From assembly GCA_950295325.1 (NCBI GenBank), contig OX485808.1, positions 31,395,180 through 31,459,179 on the forward strand: a stretch of 64,000 nt of DNA, in the 5' to 3' direction. The stretch is from Polytrichum commune (taxonomy: Eukaryota; Streptophyta; Polytrichopsida; Polytrichales; Polytrichaceae). Of this stretch, positions 40,037 through 52,118 are shown in pieces. Below the pieces are notes generated by a model, which saw nothing but the letters and a program-made list of their open reading frames with translations, ran no database searches and was not told the DNA's origin. A program made the translations under genes and the position numbers. Each line of letters opens with the position of its first letter. Within the stretch, counting starts at the first letter, position 1.

Positions 40037-43000
40037 TCAACCCCCCCAACCTTCCGGTATTGTCCTCAATGATTTGCATCCAAAAAATTGTAAGTTCTCC
40101 AAGGCCTTGAGACTGCATATTCCCGAAGGAAACTCCTCTAAGGCATCACAATTGTACATGTCCAATTTCTTCAAACAAGTCAACCCCCCCAACCCTTCCG
40201 GTATTGTCTTCAAAGACCTGCAACCATAAAATGCTAAGTCCTCCAAAGCCTTGAGAGTGCATATTCCCGTAAGAAACTCCTCCAAGGCCTCACAATCCGA
40301 CATGTCCAATTTCTTCAAACTAGTCAACCCCCCCAACCCTTCCGGTATTGTCTTCAATGACCTGCAACCATAAAATGCTAACTCCTCCAAAGCCTTGAGA
40401 GTGCATATTCCTGTAGGAAACTCCTCCAAGGCCTCACAATCCCAGAAGTACAATCTCTTCAAACAAGTCAAACCCCCCAACCCTTCCGGTATTGTCCTCA
40501 AGGATTTGCATCCTGTAAATGATAATTCCTCCAAAGCCTTGAGAGTGCATATTCCCGTAGGAAACTCCTCCAAGGCCTCACAATCCCAAAAGTACAATTT
40601 CTTCAAACAACTCAACCCCCCCAACCCTTCCGGTATTGTCCTCAATGATCTGCAACCATAAAATACTAAGTCCTCCAGAGCCTTGAGAGTGCATAGTCCC
40701 GTAGGAAACTCCTCTAAGGCATCATAATTGAACATGTACAATTTCTTCAAACAAATCAACCCACCCAACCCTTCCGGTATTGTCCTCAAAGATTTGCATT
40801 CGTGGAATTGTAAATCCTCCAAAGCCTTGAGAGTGCATATTCCCGCAGGAAACTCCTCCAAAGCCTCACAATTGTTAATGTACAATTTCTTCAAACAAAT
40901 CAACCCCCCCAACCCTTCCGGTATTGTCCTCAAAGATTTGCATCCATTGAATTGTAAATCCTCCAAAGCCTTGAGAGTGCATATTCCCGTAGGGAACTCC
41001 TCCAAGGCCTCACAATCCCCGAAGTATAATCTCTTCAAACAAGTCAAACCCCCCAACCCTTCCGGTATTGTCCTCAAAGATTTGCATCCATTGAATTGTA
41101 AATCCTTCAAAGCCTTGAGAGTGCATATTCCCGTAGGGAACTCCTCCAAGGCCTCACAATCCCCGAAGTATAATCTCTTCAAACAAGTCAAACCCCCCAA
41201 CCCTTCCGGTATTGTCCTCAAAGATTTGCATCCATTGAATTGTAAATCCTCCAAAGCCTTGAGAGTGCATATTCCCGTAGGGAACTCCTCCAAGGCCTCA
41301 CAATCCGAGAAGTATAATCTCTTCAAACAAGTCAAACCCCCCAACCCTTCCGGTATTGTCCTCAAGGATTTGCATCCTGTAAATGATAAGTCCTCCAAAG
41401 CCTTGAGAGTGCATATTCCGGAAGGAAATTCCTCCAAGGCCTCACAATCCCAGAAGTACAATTTCTTCAAACAACTCAACCCCCCCAACCCTTCCGGTAT
41501 TGTCTTCAATGACCTGCAACCATAAAATGCTAACTCCTCCAAAGCCTTGAGAGTGCATATTCCTGTAGGAAACTCCTCCAAGGCCTCACAATCCCAGAAG
41601 TACAATCTCTTCAAACAAGTCAAACCCCCCAACCCTTCCGGTATTGTCCTCAAGGATTTGCATCCTGTAAATGATAATTCCTCCAAAGCCTTGAGAGTGC
41701 ATATTCCCGTAGGAAACTCCTCCAAGGCCTCACAATCCCAAAAGTACAATTTCTTCAAACAACTCAACCCCCCCAACCCTTCCGGTATTGTCCTCAATGA
41801 TCTGCAACCATAAAATACTAAGTCCTCCAGAGCCTTGAGAGTGCATAGTCCCGTAGGAAACTCCTCTAAGGCATCATAATTGAACATGTACAATTTCTTC
41901 AAACAAATCAACCCACCCAACCCTTCCGGTATTGTCCTCAAAGATTTGCATTCGTGGAATTGTAAATCCTCCAAAGCCTTGAGAGTGCATATTCCCGCAG
42001 GAAACTCCTCCAAAGCCTCACAATTGTTAATGTACAATTTCTTCAAACAAATCAACCCCCCCAACCCTTCCGGTATTGTCCTCAAAGATTTGCATCCATT
42101 GAATTGTAAATCCTCCAAAGCCTTGAGAGTGCATATTCCCGTAGGGAACTCCTCCAAGGCCTCACAATCCCCGAAGTATAATCTCTTCAAACAAGTCAAA
42201 CCCCCCAACCCTTCCGGTATTGTCCTCAAAGATTTGCATCCATTGAATTGTAAATCCTTCAAAGCCTTGAGAGTGCATATTCCCGTAGGGAACTCCTCCA
42301 AGGCCTCACAATCCCCGAAGTATAATCTCTTCAAACAAGTCAAACCCCCCAACCCTTCCGGTATTGTCCTCAAGGATTTGCATCCTGTAAATGATAAGTC
42401 CTCCAAAGCCTTGAGAGTGCATATTCCGGAAGGAAATTCCTCCAAGGCCTCACAATCCCAGAAGTACAATTTCTTCAAACAAGTCAACCCCCCCAACCCT
42501 TCCGGTATTGTCCTCAAAGATTTGCATCCATTAAACTCTAAGTCCTCCAAGGCCTTGAGAGTGCATATTCCCGTAGGAAACTCCTCCAAGGCCTCACAAT
42601 TCCAGAAGTACAATTTCTTCAAACAAATCAACCCCCCCAACCCTTCCGGTATTGTCCTCAAAGATTTGCATTCGTGGAATTGTAAATCCTCCAAAGCCTT
42701 GAGAGTGCATATTCCCGCAGGAAACTCCTCCAAAGCCTCACAATTGTACATGTACAATTTCTTCAAACAAATCAACCCCCCCAACCCTTCCGGTACTGTC
42801 CTCAATGATTTGCATTCGTGGAATTCTAAATCCTCCAGAGATTTGAGAGTGCATATTCCTGTAGGAAACTCCTCCAAGGCCTTAGAATCCCAGAAGTACA
42901 ATTTCTTCAAACAAGTCAAACCCCCCAACCCTTCCGGTATTGTCCTCAAAGATTTGCATCCATTGAATTGTAAATCCTCCAAAGCCTTGAGAGTGCATAT

Positions 43001-46000
43001 TCCCGTAGGGAACTCCTCCAAGGCCTCACAATCCCAGAAGTACAATTTTTTCAAACAAGTCAAGCCCCCCAACCCTTCCGGTATTGTCCTCAAGGATTTG
43101 CATCCTGTAAATGATAAGTCCTCCAAAGCCTTGAGAGTGCATATTCCCGTAGGAAATTCCTCCAAGGCCTCACAATCCCAGAAGTACAATTTCTTCAAAC
43201 AAGTCAACCCCCCCAACCCTTCCGGTATTGTCCTCAAAGATTTGCATCCATTAAACTCTAAGTCCTCCAAGGCCTTGAGAGTGCATATTCCTGTAGGAAA
43301 CTCCTCCAAGGCCTCACAATTCCTGAAGTACAATTTCTTCAAACAAGTCAACCCCGCCAACCCTTCCGGTATTGTCCTCAAAGAATTGCATCCATTAAAC
43401 TGTAAGTCCTCCAAGCCCTTGAGAGTGCATATTCCGGAAGGAAACTCCTCTAGGGCCTCGCAATCCCACATGTGCAATTTCCTCAAACAAGTCAACCCCC
43501 CCAACCCTTCCGGTATTGTCCTCAAAGATTTGCAATTATAAAGGTTGAGTTCTTCCAATGCTAAGTTGCGAAGGCCAACTGGAAGTTTTCCTTGTGGGAA
43601 TGTGCACTCTTTGAAAGATATCTCTTTCAAGAATTTAGGTTTGAAATTTTGAAAAATAGCAGGTGTGCAAATTATGACATTGAAGAGTTCAAGTACACCC
43701 AATTGTTGAAGATGGTCTTCAACAATGGTCATGAAGTCTTTGATGAAATATGTATGTTGCTCTGAAATGTTGTAGAGAGTTGAAAAATGGATCCTCAACC
43801 ATTTCAATGTTTGAGTTTTGGTAATAATAGCCAAAAGTAAGTCGATATGTTCACAATTCCGAACACTCAATAATCGTAAGTTTCTCATAGTGTTCACACT
43901 TATATTTGTTTGAAGCGAAAAAATATTCCTTTCAAATCTAGTAAATGAGAGGCCTTCCACAAGTTCTATGCTCTGCATATACAACACCAAATGCCATTAA
44001 TAATCTGGTAGAGTTTTCACCATATTTGATTTTTAACAACGTACCAAAGAATCAACAACTTCATCTGCATTATGTGTCATACCTTGTGATTCCAATGATT
44101 CAAGAATCTTGTCAACGATATATTCCAACCTCGAGTTTGTTGAAACTCTTTTTCAACAATCATGCGGCCCATATCACGCAATTGATCATGTATCATTAAA
44201 AAACCTCTTTCATCAAATTTCACCAATGATTTGTCTTGTAGACTCTCCATTGTTTGTTGGGTACTTTCCATGTCATCATGAAAGATTCTAAGAAGCTCGG
44301 CTTTTGTATAAACCCAATCACTAGTCCACAAGTCATTGGAAAAGAAACAAGTTATGTCTAAAAACATACTCTGTTCTTTCTCACCAAGTTCATCAAAGCT
44401 AATCCTCAATGTTTCCCATATTCTCCCATCTATGCTTCCATCATGTCTTGCCCTCAACAACCTTTGTAAAGTTCGCTCCCATATTCTCAACCTCCTCTCT
44501 CCATATAAATAACTACCCATCACCTCCAAACTCAAAGGAAGCCCATCACAAGCCTTTACAATCTTCTCAACTACATGTTCCAAATATGGCAAGCATGGTT
44601 CGTTGCTCGCAAATGCATGGATAGAAAATAATTCTTTGGATTGCTCTTTATCAAGGGTCTCCATATCTAGTTTACCAACTATAGGTACATGTCGTTTCAA
44701 AGACTCCCAACTACGGGAAGTAGCAATTAGTTTACTATCATAATTGGCAAGACATGTGTGATCACCTAATAGTTCTTCTAGTTGACTTGCATTGCCCACA
44801 TTGTCCAACACAATAAGAATTTTTTTCGTCCCTTGCAATTGTTTCAAAAATTTGTGTCCTTCATTCAATGTTTTGGTTTGAGATGGCTCTATCATATCTT
44901 GTAGTTTGTATTTCACGTGAATGGTACAACTTTCACATGTCAAGTCACCTACAAAGCATGTCGCATCAAATTTGTGGGAGACATGGCTGCTTAGAGCATT
45001 TGCCAAAGTTGACTTCCCAATTCCTCCCATGCCAACAATCCCCAAACTACCAAGGTCCTGAAGTTGCTTCTCCAATTCCAATATCTTTCCTTTGAGTCCG
45101 ATCAATTTGGAAATCAGCTTTGTTTCCTTAGTGACCTGCATAAAATGCCAAATGTAAACTTTAATTGACATGTAACAAACCTCACTAGAAAAATGCACGA
45201 AATTCCAATATTAAACTATGTGTTAACAATAAAGTCACAATGCAAAACCTTTAGACTCCTACTAAAACTTTGACATTCAAGGTTGACCTAATTCAATGCT
45301 TACCTCGTAAGGTATGTTATTTGATGTTGTGATGTTTGAATTCTCTTGAGCACTTGATGACGAAATGGAATTTGTCTCCAAGAATTTTGGTAAGTAACGT
45401 GGCAACCATTGAGCAAAGGTGATAAACATTTGCCACAAAAGAAGAATTGGCCATATATTGAGTCCATGGAATTTATGTGTGACCATCCTCCACCACCGCT
45501 TTGAATATTCAATAGAATTGCTAGGAGTTGTGGATTTGTGCAAAATCCTAGCCACTCTCACATCATTGCCAACCTTGAGCATTGCATCACTTTTCAATTT
45601 TCTCAACTTCTTAGAAATATAAAGAAATGTGGGCCTATCCAAGGGTTCCGAAGACCAACATTCATGTATCAATGATTTCAAATCTTCAGAGCAAGTTTTA
45701 GGTAACTCCGGTCTCTCATTTTCCAAAAATTTCACATAGTCACGAAGCATCGTTCCGGTGTAAGGTCTCTTGTTTGAAACAATCTCATAGCACATCATGC
45801 CAAAACTAAACACATCTGTTTTGAATGCATCCACCTTTGAACTTCGTTTTGTATGAGCTTCAGGTGCCATATATCCTTTAGTACCAAAAATACTCCCATT
45901 TGTAGGCACTTGTGGGGAGTTTTTCACTTCAATCTTTGAAATCCCAAAATCAAGTATCTTCACATGCACATATTCCATTGTTGAGCCACCCTTTGAAGTC

Positions 46001-47025
46001 AATATAACATTATCAGGCTTCAAATCACGATGCGCCACTTTCATGTCGTGAAGATAGCACATTCCACTTGCAATTTGTATCATAATGTCAACTGCCATGG
46101 CTTCTGTGAGCATACCTTCTTCCAAAAAACTTGATAAGCTCAAAATTCCTCGTTCCATGACAATTTCCACTCTTTTACCTTCTCCTGCATGCATGTCACA
46201 TTCTGTTGCGAAGCCACAACAAAAAAACTTGATGATGTTGGGATGATTCAATCCGCCCAAAATACTAGCCTCTTTCCAAACGGCTCTTTCATGGTCAAGG
46301 TCACCAACTTTGATAACCTTCGTAGCGGTTGCAAATCCTAACCATTGGGTTGAGTATACATTCCCATTCGTCCCATTACCCAAAGGCTTAGGTATCCTCC
46401 CATACTTAGGGGGCTCATAGATATCTGGAAAAAGGATGCTATCTAATTCACCGCCCACAACCTTTCGCAACCCCTTTATTCGTTCCATCAAATATTGCAA
46501 AAGCATGCAATGATCATGGCAATTGTTAATTGTGCACAAATCCACTTCATTGAAAAGTCGTTCAAATATTTCATTTTGGTCTTGCTCAACTTCATCAATG
46601 GATGTTGGGTAGAATGTTGAAGACTTCTCAATAACTCGCATTTCCACTTCACGATTGGGAAAAGATTGGCACAAAGTTTCGCACATTGTGTGGAAACAAT
46701 ACTCAAAGTCCAAGAGAAGTTCTCTGAAATATTCTTTGTTATTAAGTTGCATTACCACCTCTCGACACCAATCATCAACCTTGCAACATTCTTCAACCAT
46801 ATGCCTTGCTTTCTTCATAATACCAAGCATCTCTTGCTCTACTTGGTGGAACACATCCGCATCATAAGAACCATCGATCATGCTTTGAATTATTTTCACA
46901 CCATTTTGAATATTCACCAACAAATTCTTGCATTGCCTACTATTCAAAACCTTTGGATTCTCCTCTACTTTAGGGAAGTTTGTAACTTCCATTAGTAAGC
47001 CTTGTATGTTTGTCAAGCTTTGCAT
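40037..47025 (-). CDS. protein kinase-NB-ARC-LRR immune-receptor-like protein (2,236 aa)
   Basis: Three exons, all phase 0: complement(45304..47025, the exon itself opening at an acceptor at 47031), complement(44083..45135) and complement(40037..43972). Residues 1-200 form a helical N-terminal region. The kinase spans about 210-480: glycine loop GNGTNGNV (216-223), K239, E252, HRDLKPDN (332-339), DFG (359-361) and APE (387-389), all catalytic residues present. A hydrophobic stretch lies at 524-541. NB-ARC: P-loop GMGGIGKST (609-617), ILIVLDNV, GLPL (772-775), FLDITCFF and IHD (889-891). An LRR array of about 24 double units follows. The architecture matches the PK-NBS-LRR class described from mosses; the likely role is pathogen sensing. 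A small upstream exon may exist because an acceptor (TTTTCCAG) precedes the first ATG. The reading frame ends at a one-base deletion in the last unit (EGWGG-stop). Confidence 0.9.
40324..42373 (-). repeat. recent 1,152-bp-period duplication inside the LRR array
   Basis: 40324-41221 and 41476-42373 (898 bp) showed no difference when I compared them line by line at an offset of 1,152 bp (eight 144-bp units). Neighbouring units differ at many positions, so this is a very recent unequal exchange or conversion, or an assembly collapse/expansion artefact. Confidence 0.85.
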
Positions 47026-47031
47026 ATGTTC

Positions 47032-48307
47032 CTGGAAAATCATACACAAAATATCAATATATAATATACTTATGTAATATACCAATATGCAAGACAAAAA
47101 AAAAATTCTCATTATTCAAAGAGAATAAAACTACAAACGTATATAAGCTAAGCAAACTTAGAATCTCAAATGCTCATATTTGTATGAAGCTAGTGAATGA
47201 TATTCGACATACCAACCACAACCTCTTCAAATTGAAATCCATACAATATGCTTAATTTATAGCAAACAATTATAGTCGATTGTACAATGATAATTCTCCT
47301 TTAAAGCTTTAGCTTTTTTCACATGACAACTCACATTGTAACCATGACAAGACACAATATTTTCCTTCTCCATGAACAAAATTTCAAAACTAAAAGTTGA
47401 ACTACACAATTCACCTTTTCTTCAAGAACTACAACAATGAAATAAACCAACATAATCAAACATTTACAATTATTAATGCGCGATATTTTTCTCTACCAAC
47501 AGTTAATCATGAAAAAAAATTATCTTTATTTAGGCCATAGCTAGACATTTAAGCCATGCCCGCTCATCAACATACCAAACCAAAAATGTCAAACTAGATA
47601 CACTTAGCATGAGTGGTTGAGGCAAAGTCATTGTCGCTGAAGTAGTAATTCAACGTCGACAAGTTGATTGTGCATTATTGATTCTATCAAGAGATCCCTT
47701 TGCTTGCAATATGCACATGCTACCTCTAAATGTTCGCCCACTAACAAATGATAATAATCACAATGTCTATATATCTATGTCTCAAAGATATTGTTATTAT
47801 ACGCTATCAAGTTGGTCATCACATGTTAGCTTTGCACAATGTCTACTTAGTGTTGTTTATTCTATAGTTTGTATTTGCTTGACAAATATTAAGCTCTTAA
47901 TTCAAGGAGATCATGTTGCAAGGTGGAACAATCATCCTACCAATTGACTTCCTCTAACTTCCTAAGAACATTCCTAGCTTAGGATTTCAACTACACTAAA
48001 TTGGCTCATCAATGTGACAATATTATTAATCCCCCAACATTTCATGAATACATTACAAATTTTGTAATATTGAGATCTCATATTGGACTAAAATTGCTAC
48101 AAGAATATATTCTATTGGTAAATAAGTAATAAGATCATTGTTGGTAGTATTTAAAAAACTCTTATATGCTAGTCTTCACAATAGCATGTACACTTACAAC
48201 ACGATATTCAATATTTTGAGAGAGTGGGATCCTCTCAAAATAATATTGGCCATTTATCAACCTAAAGTCATGTTAGGTTGATAAATACTGAATTGTACTT
48301 CAGACGT
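47032..48307. other. kinase-NLR upstream region
   Basis: AT-rich 5' flank or intron of the kinase-NLR gene. No first exon could be fixed. A perfect 14-bp inverted repeat (ATTTATCAACCTAA / TTAGGTTGATAAAT, 48252-48286) stands just before the TIR element. Confidence 0.4.
48252..48286. repeat. perfect 14-bp hairpin repeat
   Basis: Arms ATTTATCAACCTAA and TTAGGTTGATAAAT around a 7-bp spacer. The arms share the AACCTAA/TTAGGTT core with the neighbouring 41-bp array units. Confidence 0.85.
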
Positions 48308-48710
48308 GTAGTTTCCATTAAAATGAGAGTATGTTAAGCTGGGAAATCGACTCATTAAGGTTGAGTCGACCTAAATGAGGACAATATTTTGTCAATTTAG
48401 GTTGAGTTGACCTAAATGAGGACATTATGTTGTCAATTTAGGTTGAGTCGACCTAAATGAGGACAATATTTTGTCAATTTAGGTTGAGTCGACCTAAATG
48501 AGGATATTATGTTGTCAATTTAGGTTGAGTCGACCTAAATGAGGATAATATGTTTGTCAATTTAGGTTGAGTCGACCTAAATGAGGACAATATTTTGTCA
48601 ATTTAGGTTGAGTCGACCTAAATGAGGACAATATGTTGTCAATTTAGGTTGAGTCGACCTAAATGAGTCAATTTCCCAGCTTAACATACCCTCATTTTAA
48701 TGGAAACTAC
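48308..48710. mobile_element. TIR element with 49-bp inverted ends (403 bp)
   Basis: 48308-48356 and 48662-48710 are inverted repeats with 47 of 49 positions matching, beginning GTAGTTTCCATTAAAATGAG. The interior is only a short tandem array. No target duplication could be fixed, so superfamily assignment (Mutator-like or other MITE) is open. No coding capacity. Confidence 0.75.
48358..48661. repeat. 41-bp tandem array of palindromic units (about 7.5 copies)
   Basis: Units start at 48358 and every 41 bp (one of 42). Each holds two palindromes: TTTAGGT-tgagtcg-ACCTAAA around a GTCGAC core, and GACAA-tatt-TTGTC. Units mostly differ at the second palindrome's loop. The last unit runs into the right inverted end. 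Confidence 0.9.
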
Positions 48711-51700
48711 GGCGGAATTTACGGCGGAAAATCAAATGTTATTTTTTTACTTGTACTCTACAACTTTCCAGTGGTTTTCATTTCATTCTTGGATAAATAA
48801 TTTGCTTTATGTACTCTCAATTCACTGGAAAACTCTCATTTTAATGAATATTGTGTTTTACATGGATCCACTAGTCAATGTGAAATTAACTTTACTGTAG
48901 TGACTTGGTATTGCAAGTTAACACCTTAATCCCCATGCATAAAAACATGTGTTCTATGCTACATACATCCATTTTTGGATGATTGTTTTATAAGCGGCCC
49001 AATGTAATTCCCTCTTCAAATGCACTTTTGAAGTATAGTGTAATGTTATTGATTCAAATACACATCGTGGAAGCATATAAATAATACGTATGTTGATCAT
49101 CAATTTCCCATATTAGTTTTATTCTTTATCCTCCCTCACATTAGATAATTGCTTTACGAAGTTTCAAAAAACAAAGATAGAAACGTTTTCACGTTTCAAG
49201 TTCAAAGAGAACTTTTTTTAATGCAGGAAAGTCTTGTAGCATTTCTAACAAGGAATCCAAGAATATAACTATATATAGGAAGAGAGTTTTCCTTTAAGCA
49301 TATAATTGTATTGAAAACCTAACAATATGATTATATATATATATATATATATTAAAAAACATTTCCAATAACATTTCATTTTAATTGGAAGCAACTACTC
49401 ATGTGGATCATTTAAAATTAGATGCTCTACAAGGTTTTTTTTTTAAAATTGTTTTGATTTTTTAAATACATTGTGGAGGTTTTTTTTTCTGATAAATATG
49501 CAACCCAACATTTCTACATCTCATTTTTTTTATTTTGGTCGTCACCCAACTTTTCTATCCTTCTATTTTTGTGTAATTTGATATCATTTTCACAAAAGTT
49601 GTCCTCTTAAGTTGTTTTAATGTCGATGCCCCTTGCATATAATATGAGAGTTGCGTACCCGGGTGTGCACCAGCATAACATTGCATAAAGTACCACCAAC
49701 AAGATCCTTAGTCCATAACTTATGCAAGAGCAACCAAAACACGAGAGCACGTTGCCTAAGGGACAATGAAAGTACTACGATGAGTGACCCCAAGGGATTG
49801 TAGCAATACTATGCCGAGGAACAAAGCAAGTTGATAGGTTTAACTTTGGGCCAAGCAAACGAACTTGGGTAGGATTCTAGCGACGAAATGCTCAATATGC
49901 GAACTCCCACTAGCCAAGCGCACACATGTCTCACAAAGAATTCAACTTCCACATCTTTTTGCATTCCAAATCCTCGTGGATTAGGTATATCCATATTTTC
50001 CACAAAACCAACTCTTCACAACAAAAAAAACAACACAAACAAGACCTACAAACCCTTATCTAAACAAACCAAATGAGTAGAGGATTGAACCACAATGGTT
50101 ACATTTGCCTCTTCAAATGAATTGGCAAACTCGTCATAAGTCTCAAGGTTTAAGAATCCTCACCTTGTAGTCCGGCGCCATCTCTTTCAACACCACCTAC
50201 AAGAGGATAACCTCCCCACAACTTTGCTCGCTTTCAAAGAATCATACACCACTCATGATGTACAATGATCATTATAGCCATGATGTCTTAGAGTGTACAC
50301 CTGGAAGACACCATTCGATGCCAAAAAAATTAGTTGCAGTATTCCACTAGCATATAGTAAATGCCTCCACTATTAATACTCATACAAAGATGAACAATCA
50401 ATTATGAATTTACGTTGATATCTATACGTCCATGAAAAAGGCCCCACAAATAGTCTCCCACCTGATCAAAAGAAGTCCCCTTTAGCTTAACACAAGAAAA
50501 TATCAAGTTGCTTTAAAGTTCCAACATCCATGTTCCAACATTCACTATTGGCTTCCTCCACAACCAATGATCCTAGCTCCTGAAGATACACATCAATAGC
50601 CACAACTTCAGTATTCCCGACAGGGATCTATGAAACCCACATCATGGAGATATTTGAATCAAATTTGTGCATCTTCAATCATTGCAATCGAACATTTTGT
50701 AAGAAACGCAACACAAAGTTCCCATCAACATGCTACTCTATCTATAGCCTCGTGAACAAGGTCATTATCAACATTGTCTTCTAAACTACGGCAATTCGAT
50801 GAGTTTGAGATATGAAAAAATTCTACAAGGATTCTTCTCCGGGCTTGAAGTCTTTCTCGCTCAGATGTGTGCAAGCAAACTTGAAAGTATACAATTTGAG
50901 TATTCAAGCTATGGAACAATTTCAAATCATCTGCACGAGAGAGTACAAAAAACAAGGGAGCCCGTTTCCTCACTCCCCTCACAACTTCGCTAAGACTAGG
51001 TCGTGAAATGGTTTGAACCCCCTCAAAACACTTTTGTACCGCAAGAATACTAGAGAGATAGCAGAGTATCACATATCTGAAGGCTAGAGTATCAAATGTT
51101 CTAAGAATCCGAGAATTAGTTTGCAGGTGATCAAACCCCACTAAGTCATGTTATACGAGGATCTTGGCACATCCACTTCCACTCAGAGAACCCTAAAACT
51201 CCCTCATATTGGTTACTAAACCTTGACATGCCAACTCCAATAGAAATAGATGCACACCATCAACAACCAGCTTCTAAAAACCCCTTTCCCCACCCAATGC
51301 TAAAAGAAATTCAGCATTTGTAACAATACATGTAACCACAACCACTTGAGATAATCTAACTACATAACATCGTCAACTCGTGCAAAGCCAAACAACCTAC
51401 ACATCCACCCCTATTCGAAGAAGCCACCGCAGTTGAGAACACATGGGTTCTCCTCTCCAACTTGGCCAACACAATGTGCTTTCCTCCACATCCAACTCCA
51501 ACTCAAAAGACTGAGCACCACAACCAATTCAAACCAAACAAATAGCAAACGATCTTCCACCTCACCAATACCTCAAAGCTTGAAGCTCACACCGCTCCCA
51601 CTTGTTGACAAATGCGACCTAGCAACAACATGGACCGAATTTTGATGCTCAAATTCCAGAGATGCTACTATACAAGTAGGGGGTTTGGCTTACTTGCCTC

Positions 51701-52118
51701 TTTGAAAAAATCTAGCTAATTATTTACAAGGAATTAAATTTTGTACAACTTGCATTCCTCATCATTTCCTCTACTCCATCGCCGAAACAATCTTGCACGA
51801 ATTTCAAGCCACTCTTTCTGGCCAAATCAGTTTAATTTCACAGTTTTCCCTAAGCCTTATTACCTAGTGAAACACCTTTATACAACAACTGGCCAAATTG
51901 ATTGGTTTTTTGCCATAAGATGGAATTAGTCTAAAATGGACACTATCATTGGGTTTCTTTATTTGACAAATTTGCTTCTGTGTATATTAGTATCTAGTTG
52001 TGGCCAAATTCAAATTGACAACCATGAGAGTCAGACTTGTTAATTTTGGAGTCAAAGTGATTAATGTTTTAAAGTTTTGAAGTGCATCATTCATAGACCA
52101 CCCTTTGTTTTTGGAGTT
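48711..52118. other. non-coding, one possible decayed frame
   Basis: Mostly AT-rich spacer with a (TA)n run near 49,330-49,350. On the minus strand 50,725-51,141 is open for 138 codons (PSLSEVVRGVRK, LHTSERERLQARRRILVEFF) and a further coding-like piece lies at 50,500-50,590. Stops separate them and I recognise no family, so I treat it as a possible gene fossil only. Confidence 0.35.

Larger units (their letters stand above)
38061..43540 (-). repeat. 144-bp coding tandem array (48 aa = two LRRs per unit)
   Basis: About 24 units lie in the open frame and more in the decayed tail. Each unit reads like C(K/R)SLRTIPEGLGGL, CLKKLYFWDCEALEEFP, and GICTLKALEDL. Unit length is a multiple of three, which keeps the frame through expansion and also leaves the opposite strand open for long stretches. 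Variable positions fall at the residues just before CEALEE and after ALEDL, the expected exposed LRR strands. Confidence 0.93.

Noticed and set aside
41880-43541. 553-codon open frame on the plus strand, with a 265-codon partner at 40728-41525
   Set aside because: It runs antisense to the LRR array. A 144-bp unit with no stop in that frame automatically gives a long open frame; there is no domain and no start or splice context.
48358-48661. Possible CRISPR-like array
   Set aside because: Units are contiguous with no unique spacers, sit between terminal inverted repeats, and the host is a plant.
50725-51141. Minus-strand 138-codon frame as a gene
   Set aside because: No ATG at its start, no recognised family, and stops separate it from neighbouring coding-like pieces; recorded only as a possible fossil.
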